Shown one piece after another: positions 10,264 through 23,667 of a DNA stretch of 64,000 bases. Origin of the DNA: Umbilicaria muhlenbergii (Eukaryota > Ascomycota > Lecanoromycetes > Umbilicariales > Umbilicariaceae); NCBI GenBank assembly GCA_000611775.1, contig KK106983.1:894575-958574 (forward strand), in the 5' to 3' direction. The notes under the pieces were generated by a model. It did not search any database and was not told where the DNA came from. It saw nothing but the letters and a program-made list of their open reading frames with translations. The translations under genes and the position numbers were made by a program. The first letter of the stretch is position 1; each line of letters begins with the position of its first letter.

Positions 10264-13200
10264 TCAGAAGAACTTCCGCCACCCCTTACCCTTCTCTTTG
10301 TACGCTTCGATGCCACTGTATCCGCGCCCCGGCGGGGATGAGAAACTTTGCGATCTCTGCTCATACCCTCTCTGTTGCTGCATGGGGTTTCCTGTCTGAT
10401 CGACACCCATGCTCTGTCTGTCCGGTGGTCTCGGCTCGTATCCGCTCTCTTGCTGGGACCGATCAGGTAATTCTCCGGCCTTTCTGCCCTGTCCTATGGT
10501 CGTCATTGGTCCTTCTCTGGCACCTGGTCGATAACCTACAACAGCTGGTCCACTCATGATTCGTCCACCAACTGGAGGACGTCCGTGTCCGTTTCCCTTG
10601 TTTCGGAACGTTTCTTCTTCTTCTTGGTCACTTTGGCTATCACTGCCACTCGCACTTTCACTTTCACTCCCACCCCACATTCCCTGACCTTGCCTTCCAG
10701 CAAGCGTGTTTCTCCTGCTTACGCCACCCACCATACTCATCCCCCTCTTTAGCCAGCCTGGCTTCCTCAGGTTCGTCGTGTTAGCATCTCCATCCCCCTC
10801 GTACCACAAAGCCGGCACCAGCATCCGATAAGGCACAGTAATACCAGCCGGATCTCGTTGATTAACCTCACAGTTTATGACGACATCCAAACCTCCCTCA
10901 AGGTCTATGTGTCCACTTTGATCGCTGTCAAGACCAGCGCCACCTTTCTTCGCCGCTCTGTCACTGAAGTTCGTAGGGCGTCTATGAAATTCGCTGGGCC
11001 GTATTGGGATGGACGGGGAGGCACTATTGACGCCGGATTTTGGAATGGTTTGAGGCGGGAAGTAGCCGTCGGTGGAACTGCGGACGACAGGAGATGCGGC
11101 GTGTGGGTTCCGATACTCGTTGGATAGTGGGTAGTCATTAGAATTTGGCGGGCCACGCTGAGAGAGTCGACGGAGAAGGTTGGCAGGTTTGATGTCATTT
11201 CGAGTAAGAGAGAGGATTCTCTGGAGACGGTTCGGTGGACGTTGAGAGTCCTCAAAAGGCATCTCCATGTCTGGCGTTGGCGGTGTTGGTGGAGGAGTGG
11301 ATCCTAGCAATTACTCCTGGTCAGCGGTAGATGCCAGAAAACGTGATGATAGGCACGGACCTGGGTTGTACTCCCTGATTTGACACCAGTTGCGCCGCGG
11401 CAAGAGACGCTTGTTGTTCCGTGGCTTTCCATCGACATCGTGTGTGAACATTGGGATCATATCCTCGTCGGTCTGAGGTTTCATCAGTATACTGCCGTGA
11501 TGCAAAGCAGTGTGACAATTACCTCGAGGTCGAAATGATGGACTTTATTACGCTTGTTCAGAATGTCACCCATCATTTCCGGTGGCGGTGTATTGACAAT
11601 GGCCGAAGATATGATATTGGGCATGTACCGATGGTCTCGATCCTTTGGTACCTTCAATTTAGGGTTTGAATAGAACTGGCCAACGGCAGCTAGATGCACG
11701 TCACCTCTTTGCAAACATCAGCTTCGAGCTAGAACACTGGGGAGGCCATTTCACTAACCCAAGGATCGTTATTCTGACAGACTTCTCAGCCGCCAGATCC
11801 TGCAACTCTTCAATGAACCATTTTCTTTCGGCTTTATGATTGCTTGCGGTCCAATGGTCATCGAGGTCATCCAGGATCTCAACGCCACCATCGAACTTAT
11901 TCAAAAGATTTCCGAGCACACCAGTACGCCCGACAGCTTTTACTGGGTCCATGACCTTGCTGGTTAAGAGATTTTCTAACCATACCAATCTTGGGTATGC
12001 GATGGGCACGCCAAGGAGGACAATCAAGTGCTTTGTTTCACCCTCGACAATCTCTCGTCGACATCGGTCGAAAACAAGCTCGTACGATGCCTCACTCAAG
12101 ATCTCATCTCTCTGCAAGCCATTAGCGCTAGACTACATAAAGGTAGGATCATCTCTTACCATACGCTCTGTCCGGCAGTCAAGGCCTAAGAATGCTACAT
12201 GTTTGCCGAGAAACATGAAGACGCTTCTGCTGAGTTGGTTTATATAAGGTCCTGGTGCAGCGCCAAGCAGCCAGCTTGGCTCTTCCGCTTGACCCTCATC
12301 TGGAACGCTCTGGTGTTGGAACAGCATGTAGTATTTGAAAGCTATGGTGCCAAGGCCAGAGAACACAGGCGTGCTCATAAAATGGTGCGGATACGACCCA
12401 AACCCATCAATGATATCTACGAAGCATGTGTTAGAATCGTGTCGAGAAGTACATGCAGCAGCGATTGGTCTAGCTTTAACAAGTACAAGACCGTGTTTAA
12501 TCGACTTGTTAGGAGGTTTGGGTATGGTAATGGAAAAGACGAATATTAAAAAATAGCCAATATCTTACCATGATCATCCCACATATTGACCATTGGAATT
12601 TGCGAGTTCGCCATACCGAAAAAACCCTGGGAAAACCACATTGAGTACCTCTCAAGATAGACCGTCTCCAATTCTTCCAGCAGTTGCGGCGAAAAGGGTG
12701 TTTCTTGCTTGTGAATTGGATTCTTGATGCCCAACCATTCCCGAAAAAGCGGTGACTGTTTCATCACGACATCATTGTAGATCTGATCTCCGCCACCGAT
12801 CATGACGTGAAAAGGGCGTGTCTGATGGGTATTGAGCACATCGCGCCAGAGGGGATCAGGCCCACAGAAGTCACTTGGACTAATGGAATTTAGCCAGCGG
12901 GAGTGGACATCTAGTCATGCTTGACTTACTTGACGCTCAGGCTGAAGCCATTGCAGCTATGGAACATGATGTTCATTGTCTGTCCTTTAGCAGGCACCCA
13001 GAATCCTACAGACGCCGCCTGGTTGATGCTATAAGCGATGCGCGCTTGTTGTTCCCCAAGTTCGACTTCTAGATTGAATCGCCAGAAGGTAACACCTCGT
13101 TCTGCGTGGAGTCTCACACCTTGAGCTTCTTGACCTCGGCCTCCATTTGATCCAGTCTTGCCCCTAAGCGTGCTCCTGCCAGGAGGGGGTGGGTTTTCGC

Positions 13201-15940
13201 CTTTCCCGTAAGAGGTTGGGACTGCAGCCGTGCGCGTTTCTTCAAATAGACCATCATCATTTTCTAGAAGTGAAAGATCGACACCTTCTTCAAGGTCTTC
13301 CACTGGCTTTACATACACCGTGTTTCCGGTTCTGGAGAGTTTGGGTAGGCCTGCAACAGGGTCAACATATTCTGAGGGAAGACCCTCGCCACTTTCTCCA
13401 TCTACCTGCTGTGGAGGTGGCGGTAGGAGATTCATTGATTGGGGAAATAGCCGCAGAATAGGTGCAGGCTCGTAAGAAGAGTCTGCATCCACAGTGACGA
13501 TCATGACACTTCCGCGCCATGTCTCTCGCTCAGTGATGGAGTTACCTCCGCGACTTCTCGGTGTCTGAACGCGAGCTCGTTTCGTACCAGTATATCGTAG
13601 CAACGGGCCACATTTCAAATATAGGCGTGGATTGAAAGACGAGGGAGTTGCTGCTGTACGTATGCGGATTGACCGCATACTTCTTGTTAGCTCTTTGTCC
13701 ATATATGGGCGGCAAATATGATGAAGATGATGAAGATCGTGCTCAGCAAGCTGAGGGCACGAATAAGAGTACGAAGAAGAGAGAGCAAGCTTTCGATTCT
13801 CGGTTGAGCGAAGTTCTGCCAGAGAGGCATGTCCTCGAAGCCAAGATATATTCCTCCGCCGGACCCTTGAAGTCCCTTCGCCACTGATGTATTGACGTGC
13901 ACGAACTGTGCCAGAAGCGTCGCGCCGTTCCATTGAAACAGAATCTGCTGAGTCTTCGTCAAAGTCTACCGATGAAAAGTCTATCGTACCGTGTTCGTCT
14001 TCATAACCACCACCACTCGGTTGCGACTTTCCAACACTACCTTGCCCAGACAAGCTTGTCCTTCGTTGATGTCCTGATCGATCGTCCTCCCACCATGCTC
14101 TTTTCCTAGTGGGTGCATCATGATCCTTAGCTAGATCTGATGCTGTCAGACGTGCAACTCCCCCTTGTCTCCATTCATCAAGTTGCTTGGGTTGCCTTTG
14201 GTGTTCAGCATTCGATGCAGATGCATTCTTATGCCCATGGCGAAAGATATCAGTCAAATGCTGGTTACCATCCGCTGATGTCTTTGATCCAAGTTTTTGA
14301 CCGCTGTCAAATCCGACTAATTGGCGCGCTTCGATACCCGAAGCTGTCTGAGGAGGTACTTCATATTTAAGTGCGGGGCCGTGACCTCGAACGACGTTAA
14401 CTGGTAAAGGATCTGGCGCTCCTCCATAAAGCGCTGCGGAATCGTTTGGCAGTGAGGGCTCGAGTCTACTAGCATAAAGATCTAACTGTTCTTTCGAGAC
14501 CTTTGAGGGAATTTTAACCGTAGAATCTTTCATTTCCTTACGTTCGTGCTGGATAGAGCCCACGTTGCCTCTCCGTGGTGCGGCAGATTCTATTCCAATA
14601 TCGGCGTGTTTTGGACGATCGTGGGTGCTGTCCGATCTGTGCATGTTTGGCCCAGCAGGTCCCCATTGATCTAAGTACGAATCGTCAGTGTATTCCTGGG
14701 TCTGGAACCTAACACCTCGTGCTTCCGTCTTGTTGGAGTTGATGACCCTAGCTGGTCTCTGTGGATCTTGGCTTGGCCAGTCCTGCGATGTAGGCCTGTC
14801 AGGCTCGGTGGAAGATAAATCTTTGGCTCTTCGTTGGTATTGGGAAAGCTCTGAGGAGTCCTTTTGCCGTCGCGACAATGGTGTATCGCTGTCTTCAACG
14901 GTAGGGCGCCCTATCGCTACTTGCCTAGGCCTTTCTCCTGGCGGTCGTGGACGCACCTTTCCTTCTGCCTGAGATGCTCGTCGTGAATGCTCTTCGTTAC
15001 TCCTGTCATTGACTTCGGCAGTAGAAACACGTCTGGACGAGGTTCGCTTGACTACTGGAGCAGGCTCATGGCTTGTCGTACGATAGCCGTTTGCCGCTTT
15101 CGACTCTCTTAGCAATTGCTCAGCTTGCTCGACGCGAGCTCGTTTCTCTTCCTTGCTGATCTTGCTAATATCGTTAAGTTTCACCTCAAGTGTTTGCAAA
15201 GGCGAGCGATCTTCTGCCCACGCTGTCCTTTGCTCCGATGCTGTGGTGGATAGCCGGCGTGTATGCGAGCCGGCCAAAGGGGCCTTGACGTTAGTAGGTC
15301 TTCTAGAATCTGTCCCACTTTTTGATTGGTGCGTGTTGATAGTGTCTGTTATTCTGTCCTGTCTTTGGGTTGTTGCATCTGAGGAAAAGTCCGGAGACGT
15401 AGGTTGACTTGGATCGGAGGCGAATTGCGCTTGTACAGGCGGCTTTACTTGATAATATATGGTGCCGGAAGGTCGACTAATGCTTGTGCGGCGAGATGGC
15501 CGCGTGTTCTGAAGCCCAGGTTGTGTGTCCTCAGTAGCCGGGGCGAGGTCAAGGTTGGCTGGTGAGGCGCGAGCTCTGGCAGCAAATGACTTTGAGGTAG
15601 TATTCACGAAGGGCGGAACGGCGTCGCTGACGTACTGGTCTCGATAGGAGACTGGTGGTAAGCTCCTCGGCACATCTGGTGCGGCAAGAGGTACGAACGA
15701 TCGTTCGCCATTGTCCGCTGCTATCTTCCCGCTGGCTCTTCTTGTCCGAGAAGTCGTTCTTCCTATCTCATAGTCTTCCTTCCGTGCCCCTGAGTTGGGA
15801 AGCTGCGATGCCCCAAAGGTCTGCGGCAATAGGTCTTGGTCCGAATAAGAATAGTTGGGATCCATCCTCGCACTTTCTCGTCTGGAGCTGAAAGATGCAG
15901 GAGCATACTGCGATGACCCATTCTCATACCGTGAGTCCAT
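10264..15940 (-). CDS. PhoD-like metallophosphatase, large fungal type
   Basis: Seven exons on the minus strand: 15940-12930, 12879-12569, 12416-12160, 12111-11759, 11706-11523, 11472-11361, 11303-10264 (1755 aa). All junctions are GT-AG and in phase. Residues 1 to about 700 are disordered, Ser/Arg/Gln-rich. From about 780 (YLKCGPLLRYTG) begins the folded part. Metallophosphatase motifs appear in order across exons: MIGGGDQIYND near 1035, MWDDHDIIDGFGSYP near 1107 (formed by joining exons 2 and 3), and LGGDVHLAAVGQF near 1311 (formed by joining exons 4 and 5). These are the metal-binding blocks of the PhoD phosphatase/phosphodiesterase fold. The C-terminal 340 residues are again low-complexity with acidic Ser/Glu and basic stretches. 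Substrate unknown; the large intracellular PhoD-like proteins of filamentous fungi are poorly characterised. The start is ATG at 15940 (MDSRYENGS). Confidence 0.9.
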
Positions 15941-17010
15941 CTTAGAGAACTAGTCAACTAACACGATCTGTACATTGTGTGTCAGCACGCCCTGTGCGGA
16001 TTCGGCTGATAACGAGACGGAGTAGTATGGTAGGTCTTGACAAACATCTAGTACATTCATGAAGCTACGCATACACTCCTATCGCACACTTGGTAGGTTG
16101 CCGGCATGGTCAAGCTTTGTGGTGACCAGTGGAAGCAAGGAATCCAATTTCTGAGCTGTCGCTGCAACCTACGATATGATAGACAATTGACATGGTAGTC
16201 GCGTAGCAACGGCCGAAAACAAGACAGAAGTGGAAGCTCACACGACGCTGAAGAGGCAGAGAGTTGACGGTAAAGTGTAAACAAGTAGATCAAGCTGCGA
16301 AACGTTGTTATGGGCGCAATGAATTGAAGAAGATGAAGACGAAGGATGCGATGATCGAGCTCTTCTTTCTAGATAGTAGCCAGCCACCTCACTCGGTGAT
16401 GCTTGCATGCGCTGGCTTGGCTGCGGCTGTACTTGTGCTCCGTAGCCAGTAGAATGGCGAGAACAGGAATAGGTTGCTGCTCTCTAAGATAAACGCTACG
16501 GAGGAAATCCCTGCCAGCTTCCAGGCCGGCTTACGGGGGGCCACGGGCCACGAGCCACATCTTTAGCTGAGTTCGGATGTCTTGTCTGGGGATGAGATGA
16601 AGATTGAAGAACCAGGAAGACCTCATTGATCTTCTGTACATCGACACGTCCATGCACAGACATACCTTATCCATTCTTTCCCTTACCCTTGCCTTTCATC
16701 ATAGATACTATGACTTACACACCACGGTAGCACAGAAATCCTGACCACGCTCGATCTCCAATGCGCATCCCTTTGTCCTCTCGCTGCAATAAGACTCGTG
16801 TCGCCAATACAGTTTTGCGGAGCACACGTTTCATCAAATCATCGCCACAATTTCGGGTAGGAGCTCATTGAAGACAGCCGGCCTACTTCTATTGTCGAGA
16901 GTTAACCTGTTCTATAAACCATTCCACCACGGTCTCTGTCAAAATTGGCGTTGACGCAGCTCTCAACCTCTATGGCAGTGCGCTGAAATCCGCAGCCCAC
17001 TTTCTAGAAT
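15941..17010. other. Divergent promoter region, PhoD-like gene and kexin
   Basis: About 1.07 kb between two divergent start codons. It contains short open frames only and a G/C-rich palindrome-like patch near 16536-16560. I identify no gene. Leaders and promoters of both neighbours must lie here. Confidence 0.4.
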
Positions 17011-19559
17011 ATGCGGATCAAGGGAGTCTTTGGTGTGCTTGCGTTGGCGTGCTTGTCGAAGGCGACGACAAGTCGATATCGGAATCATGATTCTCACGAA
17101 TACTATGCGCTTCATCTTGAGTCCACCGTATCACCCCTTGAGGTCGCTTCAGCACTCGGCTTAGACTATGAAGGCAAGCTGGGGGAACTTCCAGATCATC
17201 ACACCTTCTCCTCACCCCGGCATCGGACCCATGGAGCCGACGAAATACTACAAGAGCTGCGCCGGCGAAGGAGGAAGCGGGACTCTGAGGTCAGCCGTGA
17301 CGTTCTCGACGGCATACTATGGTCACAAAAGCAGGAGCTGAAACCAAGGATGCAAAAACGAGCCATACTACCTCCTGTATCAAGACGCCAAGGGTTGCCG
17401 GTCGAAGTGGAAGCGGAGGGACAACCCGTCGCAGTCGACTCTGCCGTGAAGCTGAGGCAAGAGATCGCTATGAAACTAGACATCCATGACCCCATGTTCG
17501 ACGAGCAGTGGCATCTGTACAACGCCGTTCAACTTGGCCATGACGTGAATGTCACAAGTGTTTGGATGCAAGGAATTACAGGCCACAACGCTACAGTGGT
17601 TATGGTGGATGATGGTATCGACATGTACAGTGACGATTTGAAGGACAACTACTTTGCGGAAGGGTCTTATGACTTCAACGACCACACTGATGAGCCCAGG
17701 CCGAGATTGTCTGATGACAGACATGGTACGAGGTGCGCCGGTGAAATTGCCGCCGTACGAAATAGTGTATGTGGAGTTGGAGTGGCATACGACGCCAAGG
17801 TTGCTGGTATTCGCATACTGTCCAAAGCTATATCCGACGAAGATGAAGCTGTCGCGATGAACTTTGGGTTCCAGCAAAATCAGATATACTCTTGTTCGTG
17901 GGGTCCTCCGGACGACGGACGCTCCATGGACGCTCCAGGCGTCCTGATCAAACGAGCCATGCTCAATGCGGTACAATACGGACGTCAAGGGAGAGGCACG
18001 ATATATGTTTTCGCCGCTGGAAATGGTGCAGCTCACCAGGATAACTGTAATTTTGATGGCTACACCAACAGCATCTACAGCATCACCGTGGGAGCAATCG
18101 ATAGGAAAGGCTTACACCCGTATTACTCCGAAAAGTGCTCAGCTCAGCTGGTGGTCACGTATAGTAGTGGCAGCAACGATGCCATCCACACTACAGACGT
18201 TGGTACCAACGAATGTTACTCGAATCACGGTGGCACATCCGCTGCAGCACCTTTAGGCGCAGGAATCTTCGCTCTGGTGCTTTCTATCCGTCAAGACCTC
18301 AGCTGGCGTGATATGCAGTACCTGTGTGTGCTAACTGCGGTTCCCGTCAATCTCGAAGACGAGTGGGTGGATACCCACATCGGCAGGAAATACAGCCATA
18401 CGTATGGTTACGGCAAACTTGACACCTATGCCATGGTCGAGGCCGCAAAGACTTTCAAGCCTGTGAAGCCGCAAGCTTGGTATTACTCGCCGTGGCTGCA
18501 TGTCAAGCACCCAATCCCTCAAGGTGACCAAGGCTTAGCTAGCACTTTCGAGGTCACTAAGGAGGCCCTTCAGAAAGCCAACCTTGAAAGACTCGAGCAC
18601 GTTACGGTCACCATGAACGTCCCGCATGCCAGACGAGGAGACCTCAGCGTTGAGCTCAGGAGCCCAGAGAACGTAGTGAGCCACTTGAGCACAACAAGAA
18701 GCTTGGACGACAATCCTCGAGGCTATGTGGATTGGACCTTCATGTCGGTAATGCATTGGTAAGTCTGGAGATCTACGTAACGTCGAGCGTTGAATACTAA
18801 CGGGTATCAAGGGGTGAGTCTGGCATTGGCAATTGGACTGTCATTGTCAAGGACACAAATGTCAACGAGTTCAATGGCACATTCACCGATTGGAGGCTCA
18901 ACCTGTGGGGCGAATGCATCGATGCCTCTAAACAAACACTCCTCCCAATGCCTACCGAGCATGACGATGATGACCACGACGTGGTGTCAGCAATCGTAAG
19001 CACGACAACCATAGCACCTGGCTCATCAGAAACCGGGATCCCTGGCTCCGTACCTAGTGATCATCCCGATCGACCAGTAAACGCGAAACCGAGTACAACA
19101 CCCTCAGCCTCAGCCTCCCCAACTACCATAGCAAATTCCACCACGTCCGCAACCGCAACGCACGACAAGTTCCTCCCCGGCTTCTTCCCTACCTTCGGCG
19201 TCTCCAAAAAGACGCAAATCTGGATCTACGGAGCCGTAGCCATGATCGTCCTTTTCTGCACTGGATTAGGAATCTACTTCTACATGCAACGGCGCAAGCG
19301 CTTACGGAACAGTCGCGACCAATACGAGTTCGAAATGCTGGATGATGCCGACTTGGACGGCGAAGCGAACGGCGCAGCCAATGGAAGACGGGTGAAGCGG
19401 AGGGCAGGCGAGCTGTACGATGCGTTTGCGGGCGAGAGCGATGAAGAGCTGCTTAGTGAGGAGGAGCCGGAAACTGCATACAAGGATGAACGATCACCGA
19501 CTCGGCGGGGTAGGGAGAGGGAGGAGTTCGTCGAGGAACGGGAAGGGAAGGGATTGTGA
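17011..19559 (+). CDS. KEX2: Kexin, Golgi proprotein convertase (KEX2-type)
   Basis: Exons 17011-18758 and 18812-19559 (831 aa); the intron has donor GTAAGT and a perfect TACTAAC branch site. A signal peptide is followed by a propeptide with a basic cleavage site (RRRRRKRD near 84-91, and QKRAI near 115). The subtilisin-type triad is visible: Asp200 in VVMVDDGID, His238 in DDRHGTRCAGE, Ser410 in NHGGTSAAAP, with the oxyanion Asn338 in FAAGNGA. The P domain follows (TVTMNVPHARRGDLSVEL ... WGESGIGNWTV ... FTDWRLNLWGE). Then come a Ser/Thr-rich stalk, one membrane span at about 723-745, and an acidic cytosolic tail with a YEFEML tyrosine motif suited to TGN retrieval. It cleaves after dibasic sites in secreted precursors in the late Golgi. 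Length and order match fungal kexins. Confidence 0.96.
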
Positions 19560-20316
19560 ACTTGGCATGCGTGCGGATCCTTGGGAAAACCGCGGTCTTC
19601 TAGAGTTGGTTGCATGGCGAGGCGCTGTTGGTCGCAGTCCATATCTGTGGCATATTTACCCTTGACCGAGCGGTGAGTGTGGTCATATCTACATAGATGA
19701 CTCTTGACAGCTGGCTCGGAGGGGTTGGAAAGAGCCTCTGGATCTTTTCGTCCAATAGCTGTGGAATTATTCGCATATCTGTACTTGATTCCGCAAGGCC
19801 CCTTGAGTGCCTCTGATTCTAAATATCGTCGACAGAGTGGTGTGTCTAACGATGAGGCAAATCGAATCCGCGGGCGCTGCCTGCCACGACGTGTAGATGA
19901 AAGGATCGTAATCGCTATTTACCCTAGACAGACCTTCCTTCTGGTGCTGCTTTCTGCGTGGTTCTAAACAGCCTATTCACCGTACTTCATATATTCTCAA
20001 GCCCGTCTCACCAGATGCACATTTGCAAATAGGCAAGAGGGGATCTACCCATGCGTCCGCCAGATAACCAGCCACGGCGCAAGGAAGCAACCCAGCATTG
20101 CAACCGTTCTGGAGATGCAGGCTACAGATCAGGCTTACCAGCAGTGGCCGCTGAACGACCATCGAAGGCTTTACAATCTTATCAATTATTTAAAAGGTTG
20201 ACATGAAGCAACGCTCAGGGCGCCTCATGAATGCAAAAAACCTCACCCCAACCACCAACCCCTAAACGCCGCCGACACCTCACCCCATCCCACTCATCCA
20301 TTCCACCACCCGCAGT
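19560..20316. other. Convergent 3' region, kexin and Snx4
   Basis: About 0.76 kb between two convergent stop codons. I see no supported gene or repeat. Confidence 0.4.
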
Positions 20317-21818
20317 TCATGCCAACGGCGCAACCCCCTCCCTCTCCATATCCCTCACATACCTCTCCCAAGTCTCCACCACCCCCCCATAAAAAGCACA
20401 ATGCCTCTCCGCCAACCCGCCCAACGTATCCCGGAACTCGACCGCCTTGATGCGCTCAAAATCCGCCACCTCCCGAATAACCTCCTCGTCAAACATTTCC
20501 GTCGTGCGTTTCGCCTCCTCGACTTCGCGCGTGAGCCGGTCAATCTGCAACTCGAGTTTCCGCACGCGCTCGCGCCGCGACTGTTCGTGGTCGACGCCGC
20601 GGACGTCTTCGATTTTGGAGCGGATGAAGCCGCCGGGGCCGCCGTGGCCGGAGCCGGCGGGCGAGGAGGCGAGCGTGTCGCGGTCGTAGACGGCTTTGTT
20701 GAGGTATTCGGTTAGGCCTTCGAAGTCGAGTTGTTTCTGTTCGCGGGTCTTGAGGAGGGATTTGATGGCTATGATGTAGGCTTCCATGTCTCGTAACGAG
20801 CCGAGGTAATTCTGGTCTGTGTGCTCTTTTAGCTCTTTAAGGCCCCGGGATGTTGTGTCTACACTGGTTGCAAAGGCGTGGATAGGGCCCTGGACCCCGG
20901 GTTCCAAATTGACGAGTTTCTGGAACTGGGTCGCGAGGTCGGAGTAGTCCGTTTCGAGGTCGCCCTCGCGGCGGGTGAGCCGTGCGACGATCTTTTCCAC
21001 ATGGCCCAAGTCTTCGTCGAGTTTGTCGGCTTTTTCGCGGACCTCGATGAAGCGTTTGTCGGGCTTGTGGACCTTGCTGAAGGCGTTGACGAACGTGTCG
21101 GCAAAGTTGTCGAAGACACTGGTGCCTTGTTCGGACACAGATGAACCCCGCGATGGGCGGAGTCGCATGTGTGCGTTCCATTCCGGGCTTTCCAAAAAAA
21201 TGATGAGGAGGGTGGCTCGTCGAAGGACGGGGTGTAGGGTTAGGCGTTTGAGAAAACGGTGGAGGGAGTGTGCGCGTCGCTGGGTGAAATCGGGCCCGAA
21301 GCGGTCGCCCCGAACGTATTCCATCTTGTGCTTGTCTGGTAGAGGAGGAACAGCGGTAGCGGGGTACTCTTTTGACAGTGTCTTGTAGAGGAAGACGAAA
21401 TCAGTGAAGCGTCGGCGGACGCTGAAATCGGGTTTCTGAAAGGATTTGAAGTCCGTCTGGAGAGGGTAGAGTCAGCACGGGAGATGCATTGCTTTGCAGG
21501 CTTTATCGGCCCCTTCAGTTATGGTAGACTCACATGTGTGGTAACTAGATATGAGACATAGGCATCCTTGGTCCCGTCATTCTCTTTCAGAGGTGTATCG
21601 ACTGTGCAGTCTAGCCTTCCGTCCCCAATGCCCCCAAGATCCACAGCATCCGCAAGATGACCTGCTTGCTGTGGAACATCGCTCAACCTTCTCTTGCCGC
21701 TCGCGCCAGGTCTTGAAGTGCCCTCTTCGCCATCGCTCGGCCCAGCAGTGTTTGGACGTGATACGTCACTTTCTGGGTCGTTGCGCCATGAAACGTTGTC
21801 GAAGTCGTCGTGGTCCAT
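20317..21818 (-). CDS. SNX4: Sorting nexin Snx4/Atg24 (PX-BAR)
   Basis: Exons 21818-21534 and 21456-20317 (474 aa); intron GTGAGT to CCAG, phase 0. The PX domain spans about 75-190 with the phosphoinositide-binding signature: RRRFTDFVFLY, the Pro loop VPPLPDK, and RRAHSLHRFLKR. A BAR-type coiled-coil region follows (KLDEDLGHVEKIVARLTRRE ... KLELQIDRLTREVEEAKRTTEMFDEEV ... GGVVETWERYV). Snx4 binds PI3P on early endosomes, recycles SNAREs to the Golgi and supports selective autophagy (Atg24). The N-terminal 70 residues are acidic and disordered. The order and length fit fungal Snx4. Confidence 0.94.
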
Positions 21819-22354
21819 TTGAGACCCCTCCGGAGCGGAAACCCTGCTGAGAGCTTTGGCGGTGTTTGCAAGCTTCGAATCTGGCGCTACGTTATGTTGA
21901 GGTGATTTCTAAGGGCAGTGATAGTTCTGCGGCAAGTCGATCAGATACTCGTAGGAAGGTCTTAGGTTTACGGTAGGTTAGGAGGTAGGGTAGCTCGGTG
22001 AACCTCAGCCCGGAAACTTGACGTAAATTCTGACTCGGATGGCTTCACCAGGGAAGGTATCTTGGATTTCTCACGAGTAGAAACGTCCTTTATTATTTTC
22101 TACGTGGTAGGGACTAGATGAACCCCAACTACATCTTATCTCTCAATCACGGCTGGATTCTGTCTATTGCCACAAGGTTGCTGCGTCCTCAGCACACTGG
22201 GTGCAGCAGCTTTCTAATGTTTCTAAGTCGTCTAATGCCCCTGCGAAAACGATGATGCTCGGGGTCGTATTATAAATGCGCCGTTCGTATGCATTTCCGA
22301 CCATGTCACCTTGACCTTGAAGCTCCGGCTCCATGTTATCTCCAGTCCGAAGGG
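21819..22354. other. Intergenic region
   Basis: Upstream of Snx4 and downstream of the Tvp38-like gene, both on the minus strand. No supported feature. Confidence 0.4.
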
Positions 22355-23667
22355 TTATTTTCTCATAGGTTGATCGTTCATACCAATGGCTTCTTCATCG
22401 TCCCCATCTCCGTGTCGGAATACGTCATCTTCGTCCTCAGTGAACTCGTCTCGGTACCCATCTCTGGTCTCGTCGTTGTCTAAGAAATCAATGTCGTCGT
22501 CTCGGAGGACGGTAGCAGCTGCTGTTTGCTCCTCAAGGTCATCCGAGAAATCTACGGCGCGTCCACCTTGTGAAGCTGAATGTCGGAGGCTGGCTCTTTC
22601 TTCTGCTTCAAGTTCTCGCGAGCGGGCTACGGTTCTGTACACCGTTAATATTCTTCCTACCATCCAGTAGTTGGGTAAAGCCTACCTTTGATAGATGAAG
22701 TAGCCCGTAGCCACTCCCAGTATTAGGCCACCGACGATACTCGCATAGTTAATAGCTTTAGTCCCCGCATCCATTTTCTCTCCACTCTTTGCAATGGCAG
22801 CCAGCCTTGACCCAATGAAAATGTGTATCATCAACTTTGGAGACGCTATTGCTGTGGCGAGAGCAAACACAAGAGGCTGCACCGTTGGAACTGTCGATAT
22901 AGCTCCGTTTGATATTGAATACGGAAGCGGGCACAGCCGAATCATAATAAGGAGCTTCAGGCCATCATGTTTCAGCACCAAAGAAAATGCGGCAAAACGT
23001 TTGTCGTTCGCTACAAGCCGATGTACGAATTGCGACAGCACAGTTCTAGAGACTATGAAAGAACACAAGGAGCCAATGACGGTAGCCGACGCTACAATGA
23101 ACCAGCTATAGAACTATCAGTATATGGAATACAAAAGCTTCGTCGAGATGTGGCTCCATCATCCAAAGGACAATCCAACGGGAAGTCTCACCCTTCCGGA
23201 AATTTGTAGACAAACCCGGCAATCGTCACACATGTTGAATAGCCTATGAGGGGTGGGAACGCGGTGGCGAAGGTCATAGCCCATAGAATCAGCCATCCCC
23301 CTTTCGTGTTTTTCCACCTCTCTGCTAACGGTTCGAGCCATGCGAATATTCTTTCATTGAAGACCAAGAACAATATCGTAATAACCAATGCCGCCACAAT
23401 AGCAGTCCCAGCCAAAACCCTTTGTAAGGGTGTTAGCTTCTTCACCGTTCGGTACACATGCCGTTGTACTCTCTCCGCATTGTCGAGAACTTTGTTTCTG
23501 ATAGAGGGTTCGCCCTTGTTGAAAGGCGAGCGACGTCCACAATGCGACTGGCTCGATTGTCGGCGTGACCACGTAGCTCGAAGGGGTTGATGTGATAGTG
23601 TGGGTGAGCGCGGAGGGGAGATGGGAAGAGCTAGCGCTCGAGCAGTGGAGTCGTAGTTTGCCGGCAT
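22355..23667 (-). CDS. TVP38: Tvp38/TMEM64-family membrane protein
   Basis: Exons 23667-23192, 23105-22686, 22634-22355 (391 aa), all GT-AG and in phase. A cytosolic Ser/Arg-rich N-terminus leads to a first membrane span ([20 protein letters not shown]). The VTT/SNARE-associated Golgi domain follows, with the re-entrant [22 protein letters not shown] block and [15 protein letters not shown]. After the last span ([18 protein letters not shown]) there is an acidic cytosolic tail ([14 protein letters not shown]). Tvp38 proteins reside in the Golgi; the wider VTT family (TMEM41B, VMP1) scrambles lipids. Scramblase activity for this branch is inferred, not shown. Confidence 0.92.

Noticed and set aside
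13687-13962. Hydrophobic open frame (LLSTIFIIFIIFAAHIW) overlapping the PhoD-like gene
   Set aside because: It is a shifted frame of a GAT/ATC-rich stretch in exon 1; the main frame is continuous and matches the gene.
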